Shown here: one piece after another, positions 33,241 to 47,223 of the stretch
How positions within the stretch are numbered: position 1 is the stretch's first letter
How the letters are laid out: each line of letters starts with the position of its first letter
Origin: Trichinella spiralis
Taxonomy: Eukaryota > Nematoda > Enoplea > Trichinellida > Trichinellidae
Assembly: GCA_000181795.3 (NCBI GenBank)
Contig: CM012955.1
Coordinates: 2,378,654-2,442,653, forward strand
Length of the DNA stretch: 64,000 nucleotides
Direction of reading: 5' to 3'
The notes under the pieces: generated by a model
Seen by the model: the letters and a program-made list of their open reading frames with translations, nothing else
What the model was told of the DNA's origin: nothing
The model's database searches: none
Program-made: the position numbers and the translations under genes

Positions 33241-36200
33241 CATGCAATACGACTTTTTTTATTTGGGTTTTTTTGCTGTTATTTATTTTATTTATTTATT
33301 TATTTAATTTTACTCTATTCTTTTTTTTATTCTGTTCAAACGGATAATGACAATGAATGTTGAAATTTTAAGCAACTGCAAACAGGAATATCCAATCAAG
33401 AGAAAGCAGTGAAAGAAATTATTCAAATTGCTCGAAGTTACTTGCTTCAACAAGACTTACGTCCAGCGTTGCAGTCGTCGATGGATTCTGATGAAACGGA
33501 AGGTTTGTTCGAATATGCTTGCAAAAATAAGATGTGCAAAGAAGTTTTCTGTATATTAAAAATTTTGAAAACACAGAAATGCTAGTTGGCAAGAAGCAGT
33601 CCAGACGAGTTGGCCAGATGATCAAGAACGATAGCGACCGATTGGAAGAATTGTGGGCGGATTTAACTGACAGTGCGAACGACTGGCAAAAACTAGTCGA
33701 AGATACCTTTACGGTAGGCTTATTCGCTTTTGGCGATGCTGTGGCTCTATTTTTATACTATATTTAAATCTGCAGAAAATGATTCTCTTTGACAAAGCAA
33801 TTGAAGATTGCAAAATTGCCATCTCTGAAGCGGAAGATTTGAAGAAACACTGGAAGCCAATCAGTGATGTGAAATTGGATGAATTGGCAGAATGCATGGA
33901 ACACGCGAGGGTAAGTTTCCGTTTAAACAAAAGCATCATCGTTTTTGAGCTTTTCTCCTTTTTTAACCCCGAAATGCAACAACGTTCGCACGCATATAAA
34001 TATTATCCAAACTGTGTCATTGGCAGGTCCAGTTTTCGATTTATTACCTGCTTTTGATGTGCCTGAGATAATTTGCATTTTTATTTTTGGAACATTTGAA
34101 ACGACCTTACTACATACTGCACTATTTAACAACAATGAGTCTTTTTTTAAATTCTAATTCTAATTATTATTATTATTATTGATTAAGAAGAAATATTTTA
34201 TTGAGTTTTTTTGATGAAGGTTATAGAGTGGGATTTTTTTTAAATCATCAGATATTATTTGTTTAGTTCTGATATGCTCGAACGTCGCTTGTGTATATAG
34301 ATATATCGGCGAGGTTTTATTTGTCTGCCTGCTTGACTTTATTTACAAGTGATTTGATGAAAGGCTTTTTATAATTTTTTGCTCAAAGTGACTTGTGGAA
34401 ATGGGATGCGTGCATGCTAAGCGTCCGATTTAGAGTGTTTTGAAATTGCAATCGCTTACTAGTTATTTATTGATCACATTGTCAATGATTTACTGGATTA
34501 GTGAAATTTAATGTTATGTTGTCAGCATGTTTGTTGTTGATTGTTTGATCGCAGTTCCTTGAAGTGGATCGCTTTTTTGCGTTTGTGTTCTGCTTGTTTT
34601 CCTCCGCAAAGAACAAGTATTATTCCATCCGGTAGAAGAAGAAGAAGAAGAAGCAGCAGTAGAATATTGCACAGGTTGTGAACATAAGCATATCTATCAC
34701 TAAACAGAATGAATGAATGAATGAATGAATGAACTGCTTGCTTGCTTAAATCAAGTTGTCATTGGTTTAGTTGTGATTGGCAAATAAAAATAGCATTTTG
34801 GGATATTTCAACGACGCCTCGGTATTGTTTGACGACAGGTCAGGGTCAGGTCAGCTGCTTGCAAGTGGACCTCTACGTACAATGTTGTTTGACCGCTGAC
34901 GCCTACTGCTAGTTTTAGCATCACTTCGAAGCATCTTAGTAGGTTATTGGCATGATGATGATGATAGCGACGACCTCTGCTTTTAGCCTCTGAGAACCGT
35001 TTTTATTTGATCTGTACATTTTTATTAGTCACTTTCCAAATTGCATACAGGTCAGAAAAATGGCTTGTCAACTTTTTGACCATCGTTTTTAATCGGCGAC
35101 AATTGCTGCTGCATGGTAGCTTTCGTTGATATGACCTTATATTGCTGCGAACTTTTTTCCATTCCACCGCAAAACTATTTTTACGCACAGTGTTTTTGTT
35201 GTGTTTTCTTTTTTATTTCATATGAAAAATTATTCAGTGAAAACATTGTTGTGTTGTACTAGTGTTATTATTTTATTATATATTGCCATTTGAGGGTTTC
35301 CACCAGTATCTCATTTGTCATATACGTTTGCTGTTGGACGACGTCAACGATCATTCGAGTCGTTTGCTTGCCGATAACGTCCGTCTATCACCAGTAATGA
35401 TTCACAGTTTGGAAAGTTTAAATCTTCGATACAAGGAACTGGAGTTGACGATCGGCGATCGAATTGTCATTTTGCAAAATGCCCTACGTCAATTTGGCCC
35501 TTCGTCACAGCATTTTCTTGAAGGTGATGCTGGTGTTTTATTATTGTTAATATTTTAATGTGAAGGCTTTATTTTTGGAATTTTCTTTTCTATCAGGTTC
35601 TGTTGTTTTACCCTGGGAAAGAGCCGTTTCAACGAATCGCATTCCATATTACATAAAGTAGAAAAATTGATATGTTTATCCAATTTTTATTCTATTTCTT
35701 TGTGTTGAAAATTGCCTTTATACATTTACAGCCATGAGACGGAGAAAACACAATGGGATCATCCAAAAATGGTCGAAATTATCAACAGTTTCAGTGAATT
35801 CAATGAAGTAAAATTTTCCGCATATCGAACCGCAATGAAGCTTCGATCGTTGCAGAAAAATTTATACTGTAAACTTTCGACATGATCACATGCATTGTTT
35901 TGTTTTCTGTTCAATGATAATTTCAGTGGACTTAATCAGTATTGAAGATTTGGTGGATATTTTTAACCAGCGAAAATTGCAAGATGCCAACGACAATCAG
36001 TTGGACGTGAGTGAAATGGTGATGACGCTTTTGCCGATTTACGAACTTGTGCAAAGAGACAACATGAATCTGCTGAGATCGATTCCTTTGGCGGTCGATT
36101 TATGTCTTAACTGGCTCTTGAATGTCTATGATCCGTACGTAATTAACGATGCTTTTCCTCTGTTGCAGAATAATAATATCTTCTGGTCATCCCTTTTTTT

Positions 36201-38937
36201 TCTTAAGAAAAATTGTTTCACTTTTAGCGCTAGAACTGGCAACACCCGTGTGATTAGTTTCAAAGTGGCGCTGATTTTAATGTGTCGTGCTTCTTTGAGC
36301 GAAAAATACCGCTGTAAGTTGTGAATTATTATTATTATTATTATTATTGCCCACTGTTCAGTGTTTGCGTGATTTGTTTTATTAAATTCATTTTTATTTG
36401 TTGAAAGTTATTTTTATTCTGTTTGAATGGAAATTGCATGCTTTCGAACATTGTAAAATTGTTCTTTACTCTCTTGTGGAGATTACTTTTAGGAAGTAAA
36501 AATAGAAATTCAATTCGTAAACTGGTTAAGTTTAGTTTTTAGTTTTTCATTGTATTTTTTGATGAAAGTTTGATTAATTGAAAATTAGTTGTGAAATCTT
36601 ATATCGTGACATTCGAAGATATTTTCATTTATTTCATTTTTAGATTTATTCAATCAAGTGTCGTACAATAAATGTTCTTTGGACCAGAAAAAGTTAGCAT
36701 TGCTACTTCATGAATGTATTCAAGTATGATACTTATTTGTTGTTGTTGTTGTTTGCTTGAAATATAGGTACATATTATTAGTGAATGCAATGCTGTGAAT
36801 TTTAGGTGCCCAAATTTTTTGGTGAAGTTGCTGCCTTTGGTGGTACTAACATTGAGCCAAGTGTACGCAGTTGTTTCGAGATGGTTGGTCGAAATGTGTA
36901 TGATGATAAATTTTTCCTTAATTTATTATTTTACTCTTTTCAGGCCAAATATCCTGCCGAAGTGACAATGCAACAGTGCATGGATTGGCTAAATTGCGAA
37001 CCGCAAAGCATCGTATGGTTGGCAGCAATGCACCGTATTTCTATATCTGAAAATGAAAAACACCAGGCCAAGTGTAATGTTTGTAAAATGTTTCCAATTG
37101 TCGGACTGAGGTGAGCGCTGTCTGTGGTTTTATTATTATTTTTCGCTTCATTATACTTTGCTTCAGTATATTGTGCACTTGATTATTGTTTATTGTATCC
37201 ATTGGTTGATTAAAAATTTCGCATCATTTTTAGATATCGTTGTTTGAAGTGCTTTAATTTTGATATGTGCCAGAACTGTTTCTTTGCCCAGCGTACTGCG
37301 AAAAATCACAAAATCTCACATCCCATGCAAGAATATTACAAAGCGGTTAGTGTATTTCTTAATTACGATTAATTTTACCCTGCAAAATGTTCCTATATAC
37401 TGTATATGTATATATGTAGGCTAAAAGCGGTGAAGATGTGCGTGATTTTGGTCGAGTTATACGCAATCGGTTTAAATCAAAACACTATTGGAAAAAGCAT
37501 CCTCGTCTGGGCTATCTGCCTGTTCAATCTGTCATGGAAGGCCACTCCCTTGAATCACGTGATCTTGTACCAACAAATCCAGAAACGCAAAATATTCATG
37601 TGCAGATTGAACTGTACGCCAGTCATTTGGCCGATATGGAAAGAAGTGCAATTACGGAAAGTAACGAATCAGAAGATGATGAACACGCTGTCATTTCTTC
37701 TCTGAGCAGCACGTTGACCAATGACTGCCATGTAAAGCAGCATCCTGTTAATATGGCAGGTGCGGTGCGTTCACCCGCTCAAATTATATCAGTTACAGAC
37801 TCTGCCCAGAAAGTGGAACTGAACGGTTTGTTGAAGCATCTTCAAAATGAAAACAAGTAAGAGTATAATAGTTGTAATAATCAATGAAATTGTAAATTTG
37901 TTCACAATGCATATGACGTTTTTTTAAAAAATTAAGAAATTTGATGTGTGAATATGAAAAATTGCGCAATAAAATGTCGGCCGAAGTTGACAAAAGTGCT
38001 GCTAGCTTGCACAACAGTTTGTCCACACCAATGCTTCCAATGACCAATGGATCTCTTGGACGACGTGGCCAGCATCGTTCTACTTCTAGTCTTTCTCGCA
38101 CTCACCATCAGCGTATAGCACCACCAGCAACGTACGATGACCCGGCAATGGATTTGGATATGGACACAATCCTTTCGGAAGAGAAAGAAATTATTGCCAA
38201 TGAAGCGAAAGCACTGCGACAACAAAAGCAGCGTTTAGAACAACGCAGTAAAGTGCTCGAAGAGCACAATCAACAGTTGGAAGTCCAGCTGCGGCGCATT
38301 AAGCAGCTTATTGAAGAGGTTTGCTGTTTTTATTATTTATTTATTTATTTATTTATTTAATATTAATGTTTCTTAATTTTAAGCATATGTATTTCTATTA
38401 TTCTTTGCTAGTAAGAAGAATTATTTTGTTACAATTATTTTTCATGTTATGTTCTGTTCTGTTCTGTTCTGTTTTCTTGTACTTTCGCTCAAATAGTGAA
38501 ATAATGGGAAAAATATTCTTTTATATTTCCGTTCAGCTCATATATATAAGCATTTTTAGAGACATCACTTTTATCTAATTTTATGTAAATAAATCGTTTG
38601 TTTTATTGCAGCAGAAGCAAAATGGAATCACCTGTATTGATTCGTCGAAATCTCAGTTGATGCTGTCTTCTGGAATATCTTCACAAGCGGATGCAATGAC
38701 ACACTGCGGGAACGGTCAGTTGTTATTTCTTATTTTCTTTTCATATATTTGTTCTTTGATGAATGTTTTTTTTTATTGTTTTCAGATGATTCTTTGGTTT
38801 TATCTGATACATGCTCAAGCAGTAGTAACAGAATTGGTGATTTAATGAGCACTGTTCAAGATATTGGAAAAGCGGTCGGCAATCTGATAAACGCAGTCAC
38901 CTCTGACGACGAAGTGTCCATGGCAGAAGTCGAGTGA
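15254..38937 (+). CDS. DMD: Dystrophin, form lacking calponin-homology domains
   Basis: Membrane-associated scaffold of the dystrophin-glycoprotein complex. Fifty-five exons (listed in three part-entries below) join in frame to 3082 aa. Order: unique start (1-108), spectrin-repeat rod with hinge-like inserts (about 109-2415), WW domain (about 2416-2450), EF-hand-like region, ZZ zinc finger (about 2660-2725), syntrophin-binding region and dystrobrevin-binding coiled coil, short tail. Alignable stretches against vertebrate dystrophin include [68 protein letters not shown] and [15 protein letters not shown] 15254 is the first in-frame ATG after an upstream TAA. Full-length nematode and vertebrate dystrophins begin with two CH domains and run about 3600-3700 aa; here they are absent. 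Either this is an internal-promoter isoform whose CH exons lie outside the window, or the gene lacks them. The invertebrate orthologue symbol would be dys-1/Dys. Confidence 0.94.
17210..17295 (+). other. DMD: Probable GC-AG intron in dystrophin
   Basis: The exon ends ATCGATTTGACAG and the intron opens GCACGG. The only nearby GT, after GATTCTT, keeps the right phase but would create TAA at the junction. Using the GC donor gives Glu and continues as [11 protein letters not shown]. The acceptor is ggttgtag. Confidence 0.65.
20090..20119 (+). other. DMD: Candidate 30-nt cassette microexon in dystrophin
   Basis: Inside the 621-nt intron 20021-20641: acceptor caattttag, then exactly ten codons ([10 protein letters not shown]), then donor gtatgt. 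It is in phase 0 on both sides, matching the flanking exons, so inclusion would add ten residues without a frameshift. The constitutive join already gives a continuous spectrin helix, so if real it is alternative. Confidence 0.35.
23571..23598 (+). repeat. G-rich tract just inside a dystrophin intron
   Basis: Runs of GG, GG, G6, G5 and G5 begin 18 nt after the donor at 23554. This is striking in AT-rich DNA and could fold as a G-quadruplex in DNA or RNA. Confidence 0.85.
25850..26407. mobile_element. hAT-like non-autonomous DNA transposon with TSD
   Basis: A 558-bp element in dystrophin intron 28 (25603-26638). The left end reads CAGGGATGGGCAAACTTT, a form common at hAT termini. The complement of the right end reads CAAAGGTATCAAGCAAAAG, and the ends share an inner ATCGACCC block, giving imperfect inverted repeats of about 35 bp. 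ATCTAATG is duplicated at 25842-25849 and 26408-26415, the 8 bp expected of hAT; two further bases also match on the left if TG is counted. Subterminal hairpins are visible (TCGACCC...GGGTCGA near 26371-26390). A minus-strand stretch at 26163-26219 ([13 protein letters not shown]) faintly recalls a transposase C-terminus. No intact transposase. Confidence 0.75.
28590..30019 (+). other. Long dystrophin intron 36
   Basis: A 1430-nt intron with a (TTA)n run at about 29395-29415. No plausible extra exon or mobile element recognised. Confidence 0.6.
31916..33372 (+). other. Long dystrophin intron 39
   Basis: A 1457-nt intron. It holds a (CG)n-(AT)n composite tract at 33197-33239 and a TTTA run near 33285-33305. 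No coding potential beyond short random frames. Confidence 0.6.
33197..33239. repeat. (CG)n followed by (AT)n alternating tract
   Basis: About five CG units run almost directly into fifteen AT units; together they are purine-pyrimidine alternation over roughly 43 bp, prone to Z-DNA and cruciform structure. Confidence 0.9.
33911..35306 (+). other. Long dystrophin intron 42
   Basis: A 1396-nt intron with a TGAA tetranucleotide run at 34707-34733 and an AAG/CAG run near 34637-34660. The acceptor at 35306 (caccag) was preferred to the earlier gag because it keeps repeat spacing equal to vertebrate dystrophin. Confidence 0.6.
35597..38937 (+). other. DMD: Dystrophin exons 44-55: WW, EF-hand-like, ZZ, coiled coil
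   Basis: Exons: 35597-35657, 35732-35868, 35927-36134, 36228-36313, 36644-36723, 36806-36883, 36944-37110, 37234-37345, 37420-37856, 37937-38318, 38612-38714, 38786-38937. The WW domain (LPWERAVS to QWDHP) spans exons 44-45 and with the EF-hand-like region would bind the beta-dystroglycan tail. The ZZ finger shows paired cysteines CNVC, CLKC, MCQNC and a distal HKISHP, across exons 50-51. Exon 52 covers the syntrophin-binding region. Exon 53 carries a heptad coiled coil ([19 protein letters not shown]) of the dystrobrevin-binding type. The last two exons are less conserved and end AEVE before TGA 38935-38937. Confidence 0.93.
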
Positions 38938-41263
38938 TTGTATACATATATACTTACTTATTGTTTGCTTTTTATTTAAATGGAAATTTAAAAAGAAAAT
39001 TTTGTCAGTGCCTTTGCGCTAATATAAGAAGCATTTGCTTTACACAGTTGCTGCAATGCTACTCTGTTGGTTAGCAGTTCAATTTATGACACTGCAGATG
39101 TAGTAGTAAACGTTATTATTGTAATTCTTTTTTTTAATTTTAGAGCATCTCTTTTAATATAGTGTGAGCAGTAATGGCTTAAAAGTGATAGACATTTATC
39201 TGAGAAACTGTGTGTCTGAACCTATTACAACAGCAAATCAAACGAAAATCATACAAGAAGAACCGCGTATATTATCTTTACTGTAAATAGTATTATTATT
39301 TTTAAAATAATTATTTGCAAAAAAGTAAGGCTAATACTGCACAAATTTTTAATCATTGTTGTTTAAATATTTTAAAATATTCATAAATGTGTAATGTTCT
39401 GATTTTTAGATTTGGTAATTCATTTTCATTCAAATAGCACTGACTAGCGTTGGCATCTGAGACTGAAATTCTTATTCATAAAGCTGTGCAAAAGCAAGAG
39501 GGGCTAAATATTCAAATGCACCATAGCCAAACAAACAACAATAAGGGGGTAGATTCCGAGTTTACATCAAAGACATGCCGTTTCACACTTTGATTGGTTG
39601 TAAATTTTGCGTAGAACTCTGATTGGTTTTAAATTTTATTGGTTTACACGGCGGCTAAATTTCATTAGTTGTTGTTGCGATGAATTTTACTCGCTGTTGG
39701 GAACCTAAATTTTACTGGTTGTAATTGTTGTGCATTCTATTTGTCAAATTTTGGTTTATTTTTAATGGTCACTTTTTTATTCTAAGCTTTACTATTTATC
39801 TTCTATATATATATATATTAGTAGTAACTAAATTATAAATTTAAAAGCTGACTAGCAATTTAAAATTATAAGTTTATTAACAAATTTTCTTGCGGTTTCA
39901 TTTCTGCGTATAATGAATTATATTGATAAAACTGCTGATCAGATCTAATAAATTCACCACCAGCGTTGAATGTTTTATAAATGTTGTACATTTTCGTGAA
40001 ACCAATTGCAGCATAAATGATGATCAGTTATGATTATCAGTTAACAGTGTTTGAATAAGCGAGCTATTTGTCTGTTGTAGTCAAAGCGATGGTTTTAGTT
40101 TGTAGATTTTGTAACCTTCCTTTGAGTTGAGCTTTCAGCTGTGCGCTTTTAGAATTATTCCATGAAAAAGCTAAAATCGATAAACGTTGAAATATGCTTT
40201 TTCACTTGAAAACAGTTATAACAACTGGTCATCATCTCCATGGTGACTTTATCGACAAAGCGCTGAAAAACACTAGACTGCCTGGTTGGTTAGTGGTAGG
40301 TTGTCAACAATGACTAACTGCTGTTGCCACATTGATTGTATATTTTCTCCTCTTCGCGCTCAACATTTATTTACTTTTAGCCTTTGACTTTCTCATTCGA
40401 AATGTTGTGTCATTTTATGCTTGCTGTTGTTAATTCATGTTCTATTTTTCGCTTGCTTAGTTTATATATATATATATATATATTTGTTCTTCTCAAATTT
40501 ATAATAAGAATAATTATTGCATTGACTGTTTTTTTAATTTTTAATGCATGCCTAAAAATATATCGAAAATGTTTTATAGAAAAGCATTTTTTTCATCGAA
40601 AACAATTTAAGCTAATAAGCTGACAAGAATAACATATACAGTTTCATTTCCAAAATGAATGAATGAAACAATAATCCTTTCATGCAATTTCATTGCAAAC
40701 TTTTTCTAATTTCGAATTCTTTTACGAAATATTATTTTTTAAAGAAAAATTATCTATATAATACTTTGAATTGAAAGTGACTGACGTGTTCCATTTGACA
40801 GTTTGTTTATCTTGACACATAAGCTTTTCAAAATTTTTAAATGAAACTTGATGATTGCTGGCGAACCAGTTTGCCGTGCGAACAAGCACTGGACTGTTTT
40901 CAGTGGAGGGAGCAGCCAGTGTTTATTATTAATCTCAGACGTGCAGTGCAAATTCTTTATTGAATGCATTTTAAAAATAGTTTCACGAATAAATAATCCC
41001 TTCATCAATTTATATACTGATTCATAAAATAAGCAAAGATAACTGCAGTTATAAAAACATAAAAACGTGGGTTCCAATTGTCTTATTACATTAGCATTTG
41101 TTGTATACGCTATTACAATGATAAACGATGCTGAAAATTGTTGTTTGCACTGCTACTAAAAAAATAAATTAAATAAATGTTGAAACATTCTTCCTTTTTT
41201 AAATAAAGAGTAAATAATTTTAGATTAAACTAGGATTACGATAACTGATTCTTGACATGAAAT
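38938..41263. other. Tail-to-tail intergenic region, dystrophin and alpha-tubulin
   Basis: 2.3 kb between two 3' ends. One AATAAA lies at 39947-39952 on the + strand. Near 39590-39720 there is a cluster of GATTGGTT/TAAATTTT units, an apparently decayed tandem array that creates several inverted CCAAT boxes. Short AT runs at 39808-39818 and 40463-40482. No gene seen. Confidence 0.5.
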
Positions 41264-43467
<2,204 letters not shown>

Positions 43468-44899
43468 CGTTTCGAGAAACTGATGAAATCAACCAGACAC
43501 TGACACCAGGGCACCAAGAACAACAAATGAGCTAATCGATAGAAGTGGCTGTAGTGACCAGTGTACAACCTAACTATCAGTTATTTCAAACTAGGGCAAA
43601 ATGTTTAATATTAAAAAATAAAATAATTTTATGATATTATTTGAATAAAAAATATAATTAAAACATTAATATAATGTACAAAAGCAATACAATTTGAGAT
43701 AACGGCATACTGTATTTATCCAATAATTCTTGCTTGCATATTTCATTCGACACTTCGTAATTCAGCTGAAAAAAAATTACAGAAAAATTAAAATATAATA
43801 AAATTATTTTTAATAATATATTTATGCGTATATTACATCTCAAATTACTCTTTAAGATTTTATTGAAATTAAAGTAACTACAAAAAAATTCTCAGGTTGG
43901 TGCTTTGAAAAGTAATGACGAATCTCCATTAATTAATCGTATTTCAAATTTTGATAAATTTTGAATGGAAGAATGTCTGAATTTTGTATTTAATTCAATA
44001 CTGCGCATTAGCAACTAAACAAACAAATGATGGTCATGTAAGTCACCTCAAACTGACTGACTGATTATTAGCTTTAATTGGCTGAACGAATTTTTGATTT
44101 TTTTTAGCCTTCTGCATTTTTTTGTTTAAATTTTTTTGTTAAATGCGTACTAATTAATTACTCAACGTTAGTTGTTTAATTAATAATATTATTTGTAATA
44201 AATAATGAATTACTATTTTATGAAAAAGTTGCTAAGTTTTCTTATTTATCTTGAATTCGTTGCAAGTTTATCTCAAATGACTATCACTGACAGGTCCTCA
44301 GTGATAAAAATGAAATACCACTAGAATCCTTTTACTTTTCAGCGACTCTTCTATTTAAATGTATTACTTTTACTTTGGACAAACGTTATTCTGAAAGCGG
44401 TAATATATATATATATTTATTTATTTATTTATTCTTATACATATTCGTTTTAAATTGAACAAGCCGTTTTAGTTAGTGAATGTTTAAACTGTTAGTTATA
44501 TTAATGAATACTTTTATCACTTCTCAGCGGTCGAAAAATAATTTCATGTGTTTCAGTTTTTTAATTTTATTTATCTTATAAAATATTTAATTATGTTAAT
44601 TCAATTTTTAGCAGCAGTGTTTGTTTCAATCTTTTGAGGAATGTTTAGAACTTAGCAGTATATTTCTGCATAGCTTTATCTTTATTGATCATTTTATAGT
44701 TGACTGATAGGAATCAATTAATGTATTTAAGGCAGTAATATTTATTATTAAAATGATTTCCAGTTATGTCATAAGGATAAATTTGTCACATATTGAGATA
44801 TTTCAACTTATTGTTTATTAGACGTTTATTAAAATTTACATCATAAAGAATGCTTAGTTCTTTTTCTTTTCCTTCTCAAAGTTTTCAGTAGTGGAAATT
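43468..44899. other. Intergenic DNA upstream of alpha-tubulin
   Basis: 1.4 kb, very AT-rich, between the alpha-tubulin start and the 3' end of the orphan gene, both on the minus strand. Presumably holds the tubulin promoter. No confident motif, no gene. Confidence 0.5.
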
Positions 44900-46258
44900 T
44901 TACGTCATGCGAAGCCGACGCCAAAATGGATTTACATGATGCCCCACGGTAACAACTGTAGGATGTTTCCCTGCGTAGAAATCACCGCCTTGATTAAATC
45001 GGTATCCTTGGCCATGTTTCCCTGTAAAAACAGGAAATTCAATCCTGCCATCATAATAAAAATTTTTTTGCCCTTGATAAACGGTAGAAGAATCAAAGGA
45101 CGCCAAATCAGGGGAGCAGTAAGGAGAATTGCAACGGTTCGGCCAAAATGGAGACTGTTCAACGCCTTTCATTAAACCTTGATCTACATTAAAAAATAAA
45201 TTAAATTTTATTTCCAATATTTTTTATACATTACTTGAAAGTTCATGAAATGCAGGATCATTTTCAAGAATACTTTTCGCTTTAGGTGAAAGATTCAATG
45301 GATTTCTGGGTTGAACTTCATTATCATGATTAAAATGAGCCAAAGTAGGGCCGGCGCGTAATTGCCCATTAAAATCCCATATTGCTCCTTGTCGAAGATT
45401 GGGAATTTTTAAATTTCCTCTAAGAAACTGTATGCGACTACTGCCTGTTGCAATTCCATTTGAAAATTTTGTTAAAAATGGTTTTGGCAAAATATAATTT
45501 GTGTCTGTTCTGTGCATGAAAGGGTAACTCCCAGGTAAAAAGATGCTCTTTGGCCATATTTTCCACGGTGAATAAATATCTTCATTCGATAATAAATAGG
45601 GGTTTGCAGAAACTGCTAAAAATTGAATATAATCTGATTTATTGGATTTTGAAAAATATTTTTCGAATAGTCTCTGTCACGAAATTTTGCTATTTGTTAA
45701 TGCAACATTTGTTGCATTAGAAGAGTGAGCTACATGAAATATATATTAATGAATAATTGGTAAGTAATTTATGAATAGTTTTTCATATAAACTGAATGTA
45801 TTTGAAAGTAAAATCAATATTTACATTAGCATGATTATGTCAACTATTATCAAATGCAAAAATATAAATTACTATCGCAAAGTTAGTGATTCGTGATTTT
45901 CACTTTTCTGATGCCACAAAAGCAAAATTAATTTTGGGTAAATATATTAACGCTTAAATGAGAATTCTAATTCTTCCAATTATTCTTTCATCAAGTACAT
46001 TATAAACATAACTTCTTAATAATGCGGATTTTCAGTGGCAAAATTTTCCTCAATTTTTTCAAAAATCCTTCTAATCTTTTCTTATTAAAAATTTATCAGT
46101 GGTGAAATTAAAATTATGAATAATATGAAAAAAAGTGTAGATGGCTTTAAAATATTTGAATAATGCATACCAATTTTATAAATAAATTCTTGCAGGGTGA
46201 AAATGTTGATAAAGTAACAAAATAATTTAACCGTTCGAAACATTGTCAATTCTAGCAT
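44900..46258 (-). CDS. Unrecognised, probably secreted protein
   Basis: I do not recognise this family. Three exons in coding order, 46171-46258, 45235-45615 and 44900-45183, have matching phases and give 250 aa. The start (MLELTMFRTVKLFCYFINI) is hydrophobic and is followed by AVSA before NPYLL, resembling a signal peptide and cleavage site; the second ATG at 46243 is an alternative start. The mature part is rich in Asn, Pro, Phe and aromatic residues (AIWDFNGQLRAG, FYYDGRIEFPVFTGKHGQGY), has one close cysteine pair (RCNSPYCSP), and ends FWRRLRMT. No membrane helix in the mature part, no known catalytic motif. Exons 2-3 are well supported by unbroken frame and coding-like composition; exon 1 rests on phase, donor gtatgc and the signal-like sequence. 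It is divergent with the phospholipase gene. Confidence 0.65.
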
Positions 46259-47223
46259 GGGGTTCTTTATTTGCGCAGTTCCTATTTATGCATGCTTACT
46301 TTAATTGTCATAATAATTAAGAAAACCAGTTTTTGTTTATAACTTGACTATATTTCTGTCAATAAGGATGCACCATATGCTAAACAGAAAAGGGACGTTT
46401 AATTAGTTTACCTGGAGCTTATTTAGCATCACAACTACAAAATAGGTATCAATATTCATGTTAAACAATTCAACCACCTGTCTGATGTTACTGATAACCT
46501 GCATTTCAGATTGTATGTGAACTGAAAACAGAGGAAAGTTTTATTAAAGCTAAACTCGATGATACAGATAAGATGTTTAATTAATTTCCATTTTTAATTT
46601 TTAGACATTTCATCAACTTCATTTTCTGTCATTATCATTGAATATACCAAAAATATACCATACAAGAATTGTAAAAGTCAAGGTTATGCGCGCAGTTGCT
46701 GTACTGCTGTTGAAACTCATAAATTGTATTTGACATAGATTAAATGAATTAAATATAATATAAGATCAATTTTTTGAAAAGATAATACTTTTACTTTATA
46801 TTTTCAGTAAAATTTTAAGCTTAAGTGAGCAAACGTTTTGAAATTCAATGTTTACGATAAAATAAAATTAATAAATAGTAATAAATAGTGGGAAAGCATA
46901 GTTTTTTTAATGTTCATTCAATATGCCATTTTTGAATACTAAAAGTTTGTTTATATTTTCAGTTTTTTCAAATGGCATTCGCATTGAAGATGTTCATTTG
47001 CACATTTGAAGGCAATGAACAGCTGCACTTTCGTTATAAAAATAGCATTCCATGACAGCTGCGTCTTTTCATAATGTTCAAGTTGTTGATGGTTTCAGAT
47101 TTATATATATATAGGTATTATTTTTCTTGCACGAAAAAGAGGTAAAGGAAACTGAATCTCTGATAAGGGCTTTTCGTGGAAAGCACTTCCTAAACTAATA
47201 CTTTGCATGAAAGTATCAAAGTA
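46259..47223. other. Divergent promoter region
   Basis: 965 bp between two start codons on opposite strands, AT-rich, with a short TA run near 47101-47113. Expected to hold promoters for both the orphan secreted-protein gene and the phospholipase. No specific motif claimed. Confidence 0.5.

Larger units (their letters stand above)
16805..35523 (+). other. DMD: Dystrophin exons 4-43: spectrin-repeat rod
   Basis: Exons: 16805-16971, 17047-17209, 17296-17471, 17548-17678, 17791-17983, 18176-18351, 18590-18737, 19124-19343, 19436-19539, 19653-19799, 19859-20020, 20642-20770, 20842-21015, 21081-21221, 21425-21589, 21665-21847, 21922-22047, 22121-22279, 22836-23135, 23215-23358, 23443-23553, 23738-24091, 24619-24794, 24890-25040, 25427-25602, 26639-26777, 26849-26998, 27148-27318, 27388-27601, 27694-27831, 27918-28159, 28211-28295, 28378-28589, 30020-30174, 30429-30618, 31586-31915, 33373-33502, 33577-33713, 33776-33910, 35307-35523. 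About 2300 residues of amphipathic helix with recurring W positions ([25 protein letters not shown]), enough for roughly twenty repeats. Two non-helical Ser/Asp-rich inserts (exon 22; exons 33-34) look like hinges; the second lies where vertebrate hinge 3 lies. The donor at 17210 reads GC. Confidence 0.85.

Noticed and set aside
34681-34740. Tandem TGAA units considered as a regulatory array
   Set aside because: Simple tetranucleotide microsatellite; nothing supports a function.
44932-45175. Alternative frames (both strands) over the orphan gene's last exon
   Set aside because: The chosen frame is the only one whose phase joins the upstream exon; the others have no splice partner.
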